Assembly (NCBI GenBank): GCA_031292625.1
Contig: JARLGU010000012.1
Location: forward strand, 1-64,000
Direction of reading: 5' to 3'
Length of the DNA: 64,000 bases
Origin: Capsulimonadaceae bacterium
GTDB taxonomy: Bacteria; Armatimonadota; Armatimonadia; Armatimonadales; Capsulimonadaceae
Made by a program: the position numbers and the translations under genes. Of this stretch, positions 25,488 through 34,277 are shown one piece after another (positions within the stretch are counted from its first letter, which is position 1; every line of letters begins with the position of its first letter). Below the pieces are notes generated by a model that saw only the letters and a program-made list of their open reading frames with translations, was not told the DNA's origin and did not search any database.

Positions 25488-25898
25488 CTAGAGTTCGTCG
25501 TTGCGGAAGAGCTCGATTACTTCGCCGGCCAAGCCCTTAACGAACGCGATCCGGACATCGACGACGTGATCGCCCGGGATGGCGACATCTTTTGGTTCCA
25601 CGACGCTGGTTGCTCCGAGATCGAGGGCGCGTCGGTAAAGGCCGTCCACATCGGAAACGCGGAGCGCGTAGTGCAGAATTCCCCCCTCGGGGACGGCGTC
25701 GCCTTCCTTGCGTCCCTCGAACACCTCGATATAGTTGCCGTCGCCTGTGTCCAGCATCGCGGCGCGGTTGCCCGCCTCGCCCCAGCCAAAGCGCCGTTGA
25801 AATCCGAACGCGCCAATATAGAACGCGAGGGTTCTGTCAAAATCGAATGCCCGGATGGCTACATGGTGAAATCCGGGGCCTTGCTTGGATGTACTCAT
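25488..25898 (-). CDS. VOC-superfamily (glyoxalase-like) protein
   Basis: This 136-residue protein has the vicinal-oxygen-chelate fold of paired beta-alpha-beta-beta-beta modules. The first module has GFHHVAIRAFDFDRTLAFYIGAFGF, whose His is the usual first metal ligand, and YIEVFEG. The second has LHYALRVSDVDGLYRRALDLGA and GEVIELFRNDEL. This fits metal-dependent lyases or dioxygenases, but the substrate cannot be named. AAGGA lies 8 nt before the ATG. The gene follows dnaA by 32 nt on the same strand and is probably co-transcribed. Confidence 0.85.
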   Translation of the reverse strand: MSTSKQGPGFHHVAIRAFDFDRTLAFYIGAFGFQRRFGWGEAGNRAAMLDTGDGNYIEVFEGRKEGDAVPEGGILHYALRVSDVDGLYRRALDLGATSVVEPKDVAIPGDHVVDVRIAFVKGLAGEVIELFRNDEL

Positions 25899-25930
25899 TG
25901 CATTTCCTTAAGGGGTGTCGTTTCGATGAC

Positions 25931-27538
25931 TTATTGAAGTCGCGCGACGATCTGGTTGATCTTCGAGAGAGTCTGCGGATCTTCCTGCAGTTGTTTGGAC
26001 ATTTTGCGGTGAGCATGCGAAATCGCCGAATGGCTGATATCGCCAAACAGGTGAGCAAGTTCGACGACTGGGATGGCCGTCCGTTCACGCGCGATGTAGA
26101 TGGCGATTTGGCGCGCGGCGGCGACATCGCGCTTACGCGCGGTAATCGCGCTGCCTTCCCCGGCGAGCTGCAGCGGATCGAGACCGAAGAAGGACGCGAC
26201 GGTTTCGACGATATGGTCGAACTCCTGTCCCCCGCCGAGCTGCGACGACTGGGTGAGCAGAGCGACCGTTGGCGGAATCGGCAAGGCGCGCAGGCCGGAA
26301 ACGACCTCGCCATCGGCCTGATTGGGTGCCGAGCCGTTGATTTCGCGCACAGGCCTCCAGTCAACGAAATACGAACCCAGAACATCGGTCGCGAGCTGCT
26401 TGGTCACAGGGCTATGGAACAGCGACGCGTAGGCCATCAGCTTAACCAACGCCCCTTCCAGAGCGCGGATATTAGACTGGATAAGGTTCGCCATATAGAT
26501 CAGAACATCTTCCGGGATCGGGATGTTCTCGACTTCGGCCTTCTTCTGCAGGATGGCGACGCGCATCTCGAGTTCAGGAGGCGCAACATCGGCGATCAAA
26601 CCGCACTCGAAGCGGGAGCGTAGACGCTCGTCCATCATTCTAAGCTCGCGCGGCGACCGGTCGGACGAGATTACAATCTGGCGGCTCATCTGGTGGAGCG
26701 TGTTGAACGTATGGAAGAACTCTTCCTTCGTATGCTCCTTGCCCGCAATGGTCTGAATGTCGTCGACAAGCCACACGTCAACATTTCGGTAGACCGATCG
26801 GAACTCATCGAAGCGGCGCTCGCGCAGGGCGGTAATGTAGGAGTTGGTGAACGATTCGCCGCTGATGTAGGCGATTCGCGCGGTTGGGCGCGTGCTGCGA
26901 ATTTGATGACCGATCGCATGCATGAGATGCGTCTTGCCCAATCCCGGCTGCCCGTAAAGGAACAGCGGGTTATACATCAGCCCCGGCGCATCCGCGACGG
27001 CGACCGCGCCGGCATGCGCCAGACGGTTGGATTTTCCGGTCACGAATGTGTCGAACGTAAACTTGTCGTTAAGAGGAAGCGTGAGCTCGGCTGGCAAAGC
27101 GCTCGATTTGGCAACTGCGGCGGCCTTCTTCCGGGCGCGCGCTTTGGTCTGTTCCTCGGCCTGCTCCGCCGCCGCCTCAGTCGCGGTCGTCGTTGCCGCA
27201 AGCGCGTCGCCAAGGAGCGGACGCGCCGCTGTTGCGCTGGACAGTACGAAGCGGATCTCGAGATCTTCGCGGTTGAGGTTGTTGCGAAGCATCGTCCGCA
27301 AGATGCTTACGTAACGCTTCTCCAACCACTCGCGGGCGAACCGGCTCGGCGTTCCGAGGATCACGACGTTGCCGTCGAGCGCCAGCGGCTGAGTCGGGAG
27401 GAAAAACGACTCGAACGAAGACGGGCTGACCTTGGCCTGCAGCGTCCTGAGCGCGCGGTCCCAGCCGCGGCGCAATGCCAATACGGTCTCGTCCTCGCCA
27501 AGTTCGAGTTGGTCGTCTTCTTTCCAATGAGTGCTCAC
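25931..27538 (-). CDS. dnaA: Chromosomal replication initiator DnaA with divergent DNA-binding motif
   Basis: The 535-residue protein has domain I (about 20-95), a low-complexity Ala/Lys linker (domain II), and the AAA+ domain. The latter has YGQPGLGKTHLMHAIGH (Walker A), VDVWLVDDIQTIAGKE (Walker B), ISSDRSPREL (sensor 1), RLRSRFECGL, and SNIRALEGALVKL. About 40 extra residues separate the ATPase from domain IV. The helix-turn-helix region keeps ARQIAIYIARE but has GDISHSAISHAHRKM where other DnaA proteins have a GRDHSTV-type motif. DNA recognition may therefore differ. The start is GTG at 27538. No dnaN is adjacent. Confidence 0.9.
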   Translation of the reverse strand: MSTHWKEDDQLELGEDETVLALRRGWDRALRTLQAKVSPSSFESFFLPTQPLALDGNVVILGTPSRFAREWLEKRYVSILRTMLRNNLNREDLEIRFVLSSATAARPLLGDALAATTTATEAAAEQAEEQTKARARKKAAAVAKSSALPAELTLPLNDKFTFDTFVTGKSNRLAHAGAVAVADAPGLMYNPLFLYGQPGLGKTHLMHAIGHQIRSTRPTARIAYISGESFTNSYITALRERRFDEFRSVYRNVDVWLVDDIQTIAGKEHTKEEFFHTFNTLHQMSRQIVISSDRSPRELRMMDERLRSRFECGLIADVAPPELEMRVAILQKKAEVENIPIPEDVLIYMANLIQSNIRALEGALVKLMAYASLFHSPVTKQLATDVLGSYFVDWRPVREINGSAPNQADGEVVSGLRALPIPPTVALLTQSSQLGGGQEFDHIVETVASFFGLDPLQLAGEGSAITARKRDVAAARQIAIYIARERTAIPVVELAHLFGDISHSAISHAHRKMSKQLQEDPQTLSKINQIVARLQ

Positions 27539-27650
27539 GGAGATATGCGTTCTTTCAGCCCGTCGTCGGAAAAAATGGTGGCCCGGTTTGTCCGGGCTCG
27601 CGGAGCCGCTCGGAGAGATTTAGGGGCGTCTCTGGCCGGCGGCGCACGAT

Positions 27651-27679
27651 AGTATACCAGATTCAAAATCGACCGGCAA
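27651..27679 (-). promoter_or_regulatory. Main dnaA promoter
   Basis: On the minus strand TTGCCG (27679-27674) and TATACT (27656-27651) are 17 nt apart. The start near 27644 leaves a leader of about 106 nt before the dnaA GTG. Confidence 0.65.
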
Positions 27680-27796
27680 GACGAATCCGGCGGGATTCCG
27701 GCCTTCTTACAGACTCTTTTTTTGAGGGCTCGAAATGACGCGAAACTGCGCTGATGTCGGAATCTCTCTGTACGTGTTAGTGTGTGTTATTGCGAC

Positions 27797-27827
27797 AATT
27801 TAGCTTTAATTATTTGATTGTGCAAAA
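27797..27827 (-). promoter_or_regulatory. Second possible dnaA promoter overlapping a DnaA box in an AT-rich stretch
   Basis: TTGCAC (27825-27820) and TAAATT (27802-27797) are 17 nt apart on the minus strand. TTTTGCACA (27827-27819) is a full match to the relaxed DnaA box TTWTNCACA and overlaps the -35. The surrounding 27790-27840 is unusually AT-rich. This suits DnaA autoregulation. It could also be part of a replication origin, but only one good box is visible. Confidence 0.45.
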
Positions 27828-27882
27828 CGCAAAGTTGAAGGTGATTGGCGCGATGAGACTGAATAACCCGGCCCAAAGCAAA

Positions 27883-27912
27883 CGCCGGCAGGATCATCCG
27901 ATCCTGCCGGCG
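27883..27912 (-). terminator. Perfect 13-bp stem-loop downstream of tpx
   Basis: CGCCGGCAGGATC (27883-27895) pairs perfectly with 27900-27912 around a 4-nt loop. Read on the minus strand it is followed by TTTGCTTTGG, suiting a terminator for tpx, whose stop is at 27935. Confidence 0.8.
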
Positions 27913-27934
27913 GGGAGTTCAAGAGACCGTATGC

Positions 27935-28483
27935 TTAAGCGCCGATAAGCTCTCGCGCCTGCCGTAAAATATCGTCATAATCGGGTTCCAGCGCCACTTC
28001 CGGCATGACCGACGTCAATCGGATTGTTCCCTCTTTGTCTATCAGGAACACGGCTCGCGTCAGCAGGCCAAGCTCCTTGATCAGGACTCCGTAGGCGGGA
28101 CCGAAGTCCGGATCGCGATAGGCGGAGAGGAGGCTCAGGTTCGACACTCGTTCGGACGAGCACCAGCGTTTTTGCGCGAACGGCAGATCCACGGACACCG
28201 TGTACGTCACGAGCTGGTCGGTCGGCAGGTCGGCGACGTGTCGATTGAACTTCACCGTCTCAAGCGAACACACGCTCGTATCGATGCTTGGGACGACGAT
28301 GATCAGGGCGGCGCGCGTGCCGCCTGCCAGAACATCGTTTAGCGTAACGGCCGCCATCCCGTTGGTGATCAGCGTGAAATCCAGCGCCTTATCTCCGACG
28401 GCAAGCTCCTTGCCGACGAGCGTAACGGGTTTTCCTCTGAATTTGACGGCTCCGGGCCGTTCCACGTAGGTCTCTTCACTCAT
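27935..28483 (-). CDS. tpx: Thiol peroxidase (Tpx-type peroxiredoxin)
   Basis: Tpx reduces hydrogen and alkyl peroxides using thioredoxin. The 182-residue product has the VPSIDTSVCSLET active-site motif with the peroxidatic Cys near residue 71. The resolving Cys is in the VDLPFAQKRWC motif near residue 107. The N-terminal half contains GVKFRGKPVTLVG-like strands typical of Tpx. The AAAGGA site lies 11 nt before the ATG. It lies 67 nt after nagA on the same strand, with a strong terminator after it. Confidence 0.94.
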   Translation of the reverse strand: MSEETYVERPGAVKFRGKPVTLVGKELAVGDKALDFTLITNGMAAVTLNDVLAGGTRAALIIVVPSIDTSVCSLETVKFNRHVADLPTDQLVTYTVSVDLPFAQKRWCSSERVSNLSLLSAYRDPDFGPAYGVLIKELGLLTRAVFLIDKEGTIRLTSVMPEVALEPDYDDILRQARELIGA

Positions 28484-28550
28484 AAAATTCGGTCCTTTCG
28501 ATGAAGACCCGGTTGGTGAGACTGGCCTTCAACCGCCAAGCCACGGTATT

Positions 28551-29702
28551 TTACCGCTGGTACGCCGTGATTCCTTCAACGATCGTCGTATCGATTGCTT
28601 CATCTACGGGATCGATGATTACGATGTCCGCGTCCCGGCCTACGCCGAGCCAGCCCTTGCGACTTGCGACCCCGATCTGTCGCGCGGGGACCGTTGCCGC
28701 CATTGTCGCCGCGTCGGCCGGGCCGACGCTAGCGAAGCGCTGCACGTTGGCAAACGCTCGTTCCATTGTCAGCGTGCTCCCTGCCAGCGTCCCGTCGCGA
28801 AATGCCGCTTTCGTCCCATCGGAAATGACTTCCTGACCGCCGAGCGAGTAGACGCCCTCCGGCATGTCGCAGGCGGACATGGCGTCGGTGACCAGGGCGA
28901 TCCGGCGCACCGACTTGAGCATGACCGCAAGCCGCACGATGCGGGGGTCGAGGTGGACGCCGTCGCAGATCAATTCAGCGACGAGTTGCGGCGATGTGAG
29001 CGCGGCTCCGGCGGCTCCCGGCTCCCGATGATGGAGGCCGCGCATGGCGTTGAAGAGATGCGTCGCCTGTGTTGCGCCGGCTTCGATGGCTTCGAGCGCC
29101 TGAGCGGACGTGGCGTCCGTGTGCCCGATCGAGCACGTGATGCCGAGTTCGCGGGCAGCGGAGATGAACGGGATCGCCCCAGCGAGTTCCGGCGCCAGCG
29201 TGATCTGGCGTATGCGGCCATTGGATAGCTCGACCCAATGGCGCAGTTCGTCAATATCAGGCGGGCGAATGGGCGCGACTGGCTGAGCTCCCCGGCGTCC
29301 GCGGCAAAGGTAGGGACCTTCGAGGTGTATGCCAAGGATACGCGCTTCGTCCTGCGCGGGCGCTTCGGCGACGGCGCATATCGCGCGGATGGCCTGATCG
29401 ACATCCGCGCGGCTTGCCGTGATCGTGGTCGCCAGCAAGCCGGTCGTTCCGTGGCGGGCATGGGCGCGAAGGATCGCGCGAACAGAGTCCTCAGTTCCGG
29501 CCATGAAATCCACGCCGGCTCCGCCATGCACGTGCATGTCGATAAAGCCCGATGCCACAAGGAAGCCCGTGCGGTCAAGGTCGATAAGCCCAGACGGCGG
29601 GCGTGCGTCGACTCGCTGGATCACGCCGCCGTCAATCGTGACGAAGCCGTTTTCTATCATGTCTCCGTCGGAAAGTATGTTGCCCTTGATCGTAAATGTC
29701 AT
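28551..29702 (-). CDS. nagA: N-acetylglucosamine-6-phosphate deacetylase
   Basis: NagA removes the acetyl group from GlcNAc-6-phosphate in amino-sugar recycling. The 383-residue amidohydrolase shows GFIDMHVHGGAGVDFM (the first metal-site region), HLEGPYL with the metal-binding Glu, IGHTDAT and ATHLFNAM with the two His ligands, and the catalytic Asp in LVTDAMSA. Length and motif order are normal. No nagB or PTS gene is next to it. It is followed by tpx on the same strand. Confidence 0.94.
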   Translation of the reverse strand: MTFTIKGNILSDGDMIENGFVTIDGGVIQRVDARPPSGLIDLDRTGFLVASGFIDMHVHGGAGVDFMAGTEDSVRAILRAHARHGTTGLLATTITASRADVDQAIRAICAVAEAPAQDEARILGIHLEGPYLCRGRRGAQPVAPIRPPDIDELRHWVELSNGRIRQITLAPELAGAIPFISAARELGITCSIGHTDATSAQALEAIEAGATQATHLFNAMRGLHHREPGAAGAALTSPQLVAELICDGVHLDPRIVRLAVMLKSVRRIALVTDAMSACDMPEGVYSLGGQEVISDGTKAAFRDGTLAGSTLTMERAFANVQRFASVGPADAATMAATVPARQIGVASRKGWLGVGRDADIVIIDPVDEAIDTTIVEGITAYQR

Positions 29703-29877
29703 CAGTTTCTCGCTTAACTGCTCACCCGACGCCTATGAGCGTCCTATATTATTCTCATTTTTTGTGGTCGCGAACAATTCAGGGATCATCTCAATCTCTT
29801 CAGGCACGACGGCATAATGGATTTGACGGTGCCGACACCGGTCTGTTTGGTTCGTGGTTAGGGTGTAACGAATTGCC

Positions 29878-31782
29878 TTGAAGAGACTTCCCCCGCCATT
29901 ACAGGTTGAAGACGCTGGCTCCAGTACGAGACACGATGCCAAGGTCTCGCGCGTTCACTTGCCGGCCGAAGCGCGCACTTGGATCCCTGCTGCGTCCGCC
30001 GCGCTGGCGCTATCTGTTTACGGCTTCTATGTCGAGCCTTCGCTCATCGCGTGGCCGCTTTCTAACCATCGTGCGCCGCTCGTCCTTTTGTTCGCGGTGA
30101 TGGCGTTGATTTCCTGCCTGTGGCCGGTTGCCGCGCCCCGCCTTGGTCAACGCGTCCGGCTGACTCCTCTGGTGGCGCTCTCCGCCATTCTCGTTCTCCC
30201 GCCGGCGCTTGCGACAGTACCGATTATCCTGGCTTCGCTGGTCTTCGTAATCGTTCACCAGGAGGCCGCGGTTCGTCGTCAGGCGCTGGGCCAAAGCCTG
30301 CTGATCATCCTGACCCAGCTAACGACGGGATCGGCGCTGATCCAGATGAGGCTGCTGCCCGTACTCGACCAGAACCTTCCGCCCTGGACCATCTTTGCCG
30401 GCTTGGTTGCGATCGTCGTTTTCGGCGCTCTCTATACCTTCGGCCTGTTCGTCCAGCAACTCCTGCGCCATCGCGCGAGCATCGGAGGACCGGGCGACCA
30501 GATGTGGCGGGTGACTCTCAGCAACGAGTTTACCGTCTATTGCGTCGGAGCGCCGTTCGCGGCCTTGCAGGCCTTTCTTTTGCTGCGCAACGGCGGAGTT
30601 TTGGGCGCGGCAGCGGCTGTCGGAATCGCGAGCCTGCTCGCGCTCGTCGGCAAGTTCGTCGTCGAACGCAAGATGCTTCGCCGCCAGGTCGCCGCGATGC
30701 AGAAATTGACGGAAAGCGCGGCGCTTGGCAAAACCCCCAGCAGCACGCGCCTCGTAGATGAGTTTCTAGATCGCTCGCGCGGGCTTGTTCTTTGCGACCG
30801 TGTTCGGATCTGGCTGTACAACGATGGGGACACCCTGCTCGAGTGCGTCCGGGAGCATCCTAGTCGCCACAATGGATCGAGCCTCGGTTCCGTAAGACGG
30901 ATGGGCGAGGAACTGGTCGGTCGCGTCGCGGAACGCAAGAGCGCGATGATCGTCCCGGATGCGCGGCGCGATGCGCGCCACTCGCTCTATGCACTCAATG
31001 AGCGGCAAAAATCGCAGGTCGGGCCGATCTCCCAGCTGATGGTCCCTCTGGTCGCCAATAACGAAACCCTTGGCGTGATCGAATTCGAACGCCGCCAATG
31101 GGGCGCATTCGGCAATGCCGATCGCGAGCGCATTCAATGCCTTGCAACCCTCGTTGCGATGGGCCTCTCCAATATCCGGCGGCACCAGGATGTCGTCCAG
31201 CTTGCCGTCACCGACGGCCTTACTGGCCTCTACAACAAGCGCCATATCATGTCGATCTTGCAGGACGAGATCCGGCGGGCCGAACGCTATGGTCACACCT
31301 TGTCGATCCTCATGATGGACCTGGACAATTTCAAACAATACAACGACACGTACGGTCACGTGCAGGGCGACGTCATGTTGACGCAACTCGCAAAGATTAT
31401 CCAGGACAGCATCCGGGCCTCGGATCACGCGGGCCGGTATGGCGGCGAGGAGTTTATCGTAATCATGCCGGAAACCAGCAAGCAGGCGGCAAGGCTGACT
31501 GCGGACCGGATGCGCCAGAGCATCGAAACAACGCCCTTCCCAGGACGCTCCCGCGCCCCGGAGACGTTGCCTGCATCCATGGCGGACTGCTTCCCGGAAA
31601 CGGCGGACAACTGGGTCAGCAAGACGATCAGCATCGGCGTCGCCAACTACCCAAGTGACGCGCAGGAAGCTCGCCTGCTCGTCGGGCTTGCCGACGATGC
31701 GCTGTACCAGGCGAAACGCCTCGGACGCAACCGGGTTGTCTCGGCCAACGAGCTCAAGCAGGCTAAACACGCGGCGGCGTAG
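29878..31782 (+). CDS. Membrane-bound GAF-GGDEF diguanylate cyclase
   Basis: The 634-residue protein probably makes the second messenger cyclic di-GMP. Residues 30-265 contain about seven membrane segments of an MHYT/MASE-like sensor part that I cannot name. A GAF domain follows (about 280-440), and the GGDEF domain is C-terminal (about 445-625). The catalytic site is GGEEF (RYGGEEFIVIMPE), and the Mg/GTP-binding region is MMDLDNFKQYNDTYGHVQGD. No RxxD inhibitory site precedes GGEEF at the usual spacing. The TTG at 29878 is the assumed start. A strong terminator follows. Confidence 0.9.
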   Translation: MKRLPPPLQVEDAGSSTRHDAKVSRVHLPAEARTWIPAASAALALSVYGFYVEPSLIAWPLSNHRAPLVLLFAVMALISCLWPVAAPRLGQRVRLTPLVALSAILVLPPALATVPIILASLVFVIVHQEAAVRRQALGQSLLIILTQLTTGSALIQMRLLPVLDQNLPPWTIFAGLVAIVVFGALYTFGLFVQQLLRHRASIGGPGDQMWRVTLSNEFTVYCVGAPFAALQAFLLLRNGGVLGAAAAVGIASLLALVGKFVVERKMLRRQVAAMQKLTESAALGKTPSSTRLVDEFLDRSRGLVLCDRVRIWLYNDGDTLLECVREHPSRHNGSSLGSVRRMGEELVGRVAERKSAMIVPDARRDARHSLYALNERQKSQVGPISQLMVPLVANNETLGVIEFERRQWGAFGNADRERIQCLATLVAMGLSNIRRHQDVVQLAVTDGLTGLYNKRHIMSILQDEIRRAERYGHTLSILMMDLDNFKQYNDTYGHVQGDVMLTQLAKIIQDSIRASDHAGRYGGEEFIVIMPETSKQAARLTADRMRQSIETTPFPGRSRAPETLPASMADCFPETADNWVSKTISIGVANYPSDAQEARLLVGLADDALYQAKRLGRNRVVSANELKQAKHAAA

Positions 31783-31816
31783 ACTGCTCTCAAGGGCCCA
31801 AAAGAGGCAATCCGCG

Positions 31817-31855
31817 AAAAGCGCGCTCTGGCGACGAGGCCGGAGCGCGCTTTTT
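31817..31855 (+). terminator. Strong terminator after the diguanylate cyclase gene
   Basis: A 16-bp stem (31817-31832 with 31839-31854, one G-T pair) is flanked by AAAA and TTTTT, so it can work in both directions and may also end the minus-strand gene at 31876. Confidence 0.92.
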
Positions 31856-31875
31856 CGATGTGCCAGTGTGAGCCG

Positions 31876-32793
31876 CTACTCGACGGCTAGCCGGAACGCC
31901 TCAATCAGCTCGGGATCGCTGTCCGTGGGAATAGAGCAACCCGGGCCAAGAATGAAGCGCGAATCCCCAGCCGCCGCAATAGCCTCGCGGCCCTGGGTAA
32001 TTATTTGGTCCCGCGTGAGGTTGACGAACTGGGTCTCGTCAATGCCGGCCATCAGGCAGCCTTTGTGGATCTTGCGCGCCTCCTGGATGCTCGGCCCGCC
32101 GGCGATATCGCTCCAGCAAACCGCCGAGGCGGGAAGGCTGTGCACGAGGTCGAAGTAGAGGTCGTTGTACCCGTGAAGATGCAGAACGTTCATGGATGCA
32201 TTGTCGACAGCGTGTAGAATCAGGCGGTCGTAGCCCAGAAACTGCTCATTGTATTCCTGACGGCTTGCCCCGGCGGCCGACGCCCCTAAAAGCGCGTAGT
32301 AAATGCCGTCAGACCCTTCGGCGACAGTTGTGGCGGCATACGTAGCCAGGCTGTCCGCGAGCGCGGAGAGGCCTTTGTGGACGGCGCTGGCGTCGGCGCG
32401 AAGATGCGTTAGGAGCCGTCCTTCCGAGAGCAGTTCGGCGTAGTGATAGACCCCAAAGACCGTCGCAAGCATCGGGACGTCCGGATCAAGCTCGGCGCGG
32501 ATCGCGCCGAGCGTATGCAATTGTTTGCCGAAGTTGCCGGCGTGAGGATCCAGACGTTCAAGTTTGGCCCAATCATCGATCGATTCGATTTTGGGAATGG
32601 GCTCGAAGTCGATATCGTGCATGACCTTGAGGATGTCAGGCTTGTAGCGGTTGAAGAAGTCGAGCTCGAGCTGAGCCATTTTCGAATCAGGCCCGGCGGC
32701 CGGATCCGGGTTAAAGTGGTACCAGAAGCAAAAGGGGACGCGATCGGGCTTTTCCCCGTTGATTGCGGCAAGGACGCGCTCTCTCGGTGTCAT
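31876..32793 (-). CDS. Uroporphyrinogen decarboxylase (URO-D) superfamily protein
   Basis: The 305-residue TIM-barrel protein starts MTPRERVLAAINGEKPDRVPF, the family's typical opening. It continues with LHLHGYND, DIAGGPSIQEARKIHKGCLMAGID and FILGPGCSIPTDSD, the last being the C-terminal Gly-Cys motif seen in MtaA/CmuA-type methyltransferases. These enzymes move methyl groups between cofactors or decarboxylate; the true substrate is unknown. It is not HemE. It is a single gene convergent with the diguanylate cyclase. Confidence 0.88.
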   Translation of the reverse strand: MTPRERVLAAINGEKPDRVPFCFWYHFNPDPAAGPDSKMAQLELDFFNRYKPDILKVMHDIDFEPIPKIESIDDWAKLERLDPHAGNFGKQLHTLGAIRAELDPDVPMLATVFGVYHYAELLSEGRLLTHLRADASAVHKGLSALADSLATYAATTVAEGSDGIYYALLGASAAGASRQEYNEQFLGYDRLILHAVDNASMNVLHLHGYNDLYFDLVHSLPASAVCWSDIAGGPSIQEARKIHKGCLMAGIDETQFVNLTRDQIITQGREAIAAAGDSRFILGPGCSIPTDSDPELIEAFRLAVE

Positions 32794-33007
32794 AAGTGAA
32801 ACCTCCCATAATGGAAGTGCCGCCGTGGGTCGGCAATGACGGCTTGGCCGGCGGTGTCGACAGCGCTTTCCGGCATTCTACCGCATATCCATGCGCGTCG
32901 TGTCCTCAGTTCGGCCGAGCGCCCTGATTCTCTCTTGCGGGACTGAAGTTCGTGGCGATCGTTTCCCCGTACAAATAATGGTATTGTAAATTCATTAACG
33001 AATTGGC

Positions 33008-33095
33008 GGCAAACCACCAGGTTTGCCCCTTCATTCGGCGACGAATATAGCCGAACATCAAAGGTATGTTGCCTCCGGAACTCATGAGACCGGAG
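33008..33095 (+). ncRNA. Three-hairpin structured leader, family unknown
   Basis: Three perfect stems occur in series upstream of the gene at 33125: GGCAAACC/GGTTTGCC (33008-33015 with 33020-33027), TTCGGC/GCCGAA (33034-33039 with 33050-33055) and CTCCGG/CCGGAG (33073-33078 with 33090-33095). The last loop holds the palindrome CTCATGAG. It could be a cis-regulatory RNA. I could not match it to a known riboswitch. Confidence 0.35.
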
Positions 33096-33124
33096 ACAGT
33101 TGCTAACGAAAGCAGGTATGCAAA

Positions 33125-33454
33125 ATGCGGGAAACGCGACATGTTGAGACCGCCCATCGGACAGCAGCCATGCGAGCGCGCCTGACAATGATCGATATTG
33201 AGCCAGGCCAGGATCAACGCTATCCTGTTGTGCTTGGAGGCGTTCTCAACGCAGATGATCGCGAGTTGTATATTGCGCTTCCCGGGGTATTTTGGCCCGG
33301 TACTCGTTTCCGGGTCGACTACGCCGGCGAGCAGGAATCCATTACGGTGTTTGCCAGTGTCGCCCGCGTAGACCCGGAAAGCCCGGATGGAACGGAGCGC
33401 TTGGGGCACATGCTGCACGTCATTCCCGATCCGTTCGAAGAGGATGGGGCGTAG
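33125..33454 (+). CDS. Hypothetical protein, possibly PilZ-like
   Basis: The 109-residue soluble protein is mostly beta-strand. The pattern VVLGGVLNADDRELYIALPGVFWPGTRFRVDYAG followed by ITVFASVARVDPES resembles the small beta barrel of PilZ domains. The RxxxR c-di-GMP-binding signature is not evident, so the similarity is weak. CAGGT lies about 9 nt before the ATG, and a structured leader precedes it. A minus-strand frame over the same bases lacks such support. Confidence 0.55.
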   Translation: MRETRHVETAHRTAAMRARLTMIDIEPGQDQRYPVVLGGVLNADDRELYIALPGVFWPGTRFRVDYAGEQESITVFASVARVDPESPDGTERLGHMLHVIPDPFEEDGA

Positions 33455-33587
33455 AGCGGTCTTATCGTCGCGTTACAGATGTCGCGGCGCGATTCCGGTT
33501 TAAATGTTTGTCTGCCATCGCCGCCATACTGATTCCGTGCGCGTTTTATGCAGGCATTTTGCTCCGCGCAGTCGAATAGACGAGATC

Positions 33588-34259
33588 ATGGCTATGACAC
33601 GGATTTCCGAGCAAGGTTTCACATTGGCCGAGGCGGCAGAGCAGCTGCGCGTTCCTAAGAAGACGTTGCGACACGTCTTGACGCGTCCGGATCGCAAGGC
33701 GCGACTGCTTCGAGAATATCGCAACACCAAGAAGGGGCTGATCACGGTCGAGATCATCCCTCAGGATCTTCTTGACGAACTTTCGGCTACGTTGCGCACG
33801 GTTGCCGCCCCGCCTGACGAAGAGGTCGCCGAGCCCAACGATGAGGCAATCGGCGATACGTCCCTCGGCGAGCCATCGTCCGAAACATCCGCGCAAGCGG
33901 ACGCGCCCGCCCAGGAAGACGCTCCAAGTGCGCCAGACGATGTCGATGAGCCGTCAACGTCCGTCGTCGCCGCTCCTTCGATCAATGTTTCAACATCCCT
34001 GCTCGATACCAGCCAATCCGGACCGGGCGACGCCCGGTTGATTGTCGCAACCTACGAACGGCTGCTGTCCGAGAAGGACTCCCGTCTCTCAGATCTGCGC
34101 GCCGCGCTCGACGCGGAACGCGAAAATGGACGGCGGTTGGCGGAGGCGCTTGCCCGCGAACAGGAGACGCTCGCGTCGATGACCCAGCGGCTGGCGCAGG
34201 CCGCGCAAGATTCCTCGCAGCCGCGTTCGTGGTTTGCCCGGCTGTTCGGCGGCCGTTAG
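33588..34259 (+). CDS. HTH (MerR/excisionase-like) protein with coiled coil
   Basis: The 223-residue protein has a helix-turn-helix near its N-terminus (FTLAEAAEQLRVPKKTLRHVL). A long acidic Pro/Ala/Ser linker follows (about 70-150), then a coiled coil (about 160-210, ERLLSEKDSRLSDLRAALDAERENGRRLAEAL split over heptads). The end is an aromatic-basic tail, SWFARLFGGR, that could touch membrane or a partner. This layout recalls KfrA-like and chromosome-organising proteins; regulation or DNA architecture is inferred. I start it at ATG 33588 because upstream codons do not look protein-like. Confidence 0.7.
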   Translation: MAMTRISEQGFTLAEAAEQLRVPKKTLRHVLTRPDRKARLLREYRNTKKGLITVEIIPQDLLDELSATLRTVAAPPDEEVAEPNDEAIGDTSLGEPSSETSAQADAPAQEDAPSAPDDVDEPSTSVVAAPSINVSTSLLDTSQSGPGDARLIVATYERLLSEKDSRLSDLRAALDAERENGRRLAEALAREQETLASMTQRLAQAAQDSSQPRSWFARLFGGR

Positions 34260-34277
34260 GTCATTTTTCTTGACCGC

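Noticed and set aside
27539-27934. Chromosomal replication origin
   Set aside because: Only one good DnaA box is visible and no dnaN is adjacent; one box with an AT-rich patch is not enough.
33008-33095. Cyclic di-GMP (GEMM-I) riboswitch
   Set aside because: GGCAAACC and CCTCCGG recall the GEMM core, but the order of conserved blocks and the tetraloop/receptor pieces do not fit.
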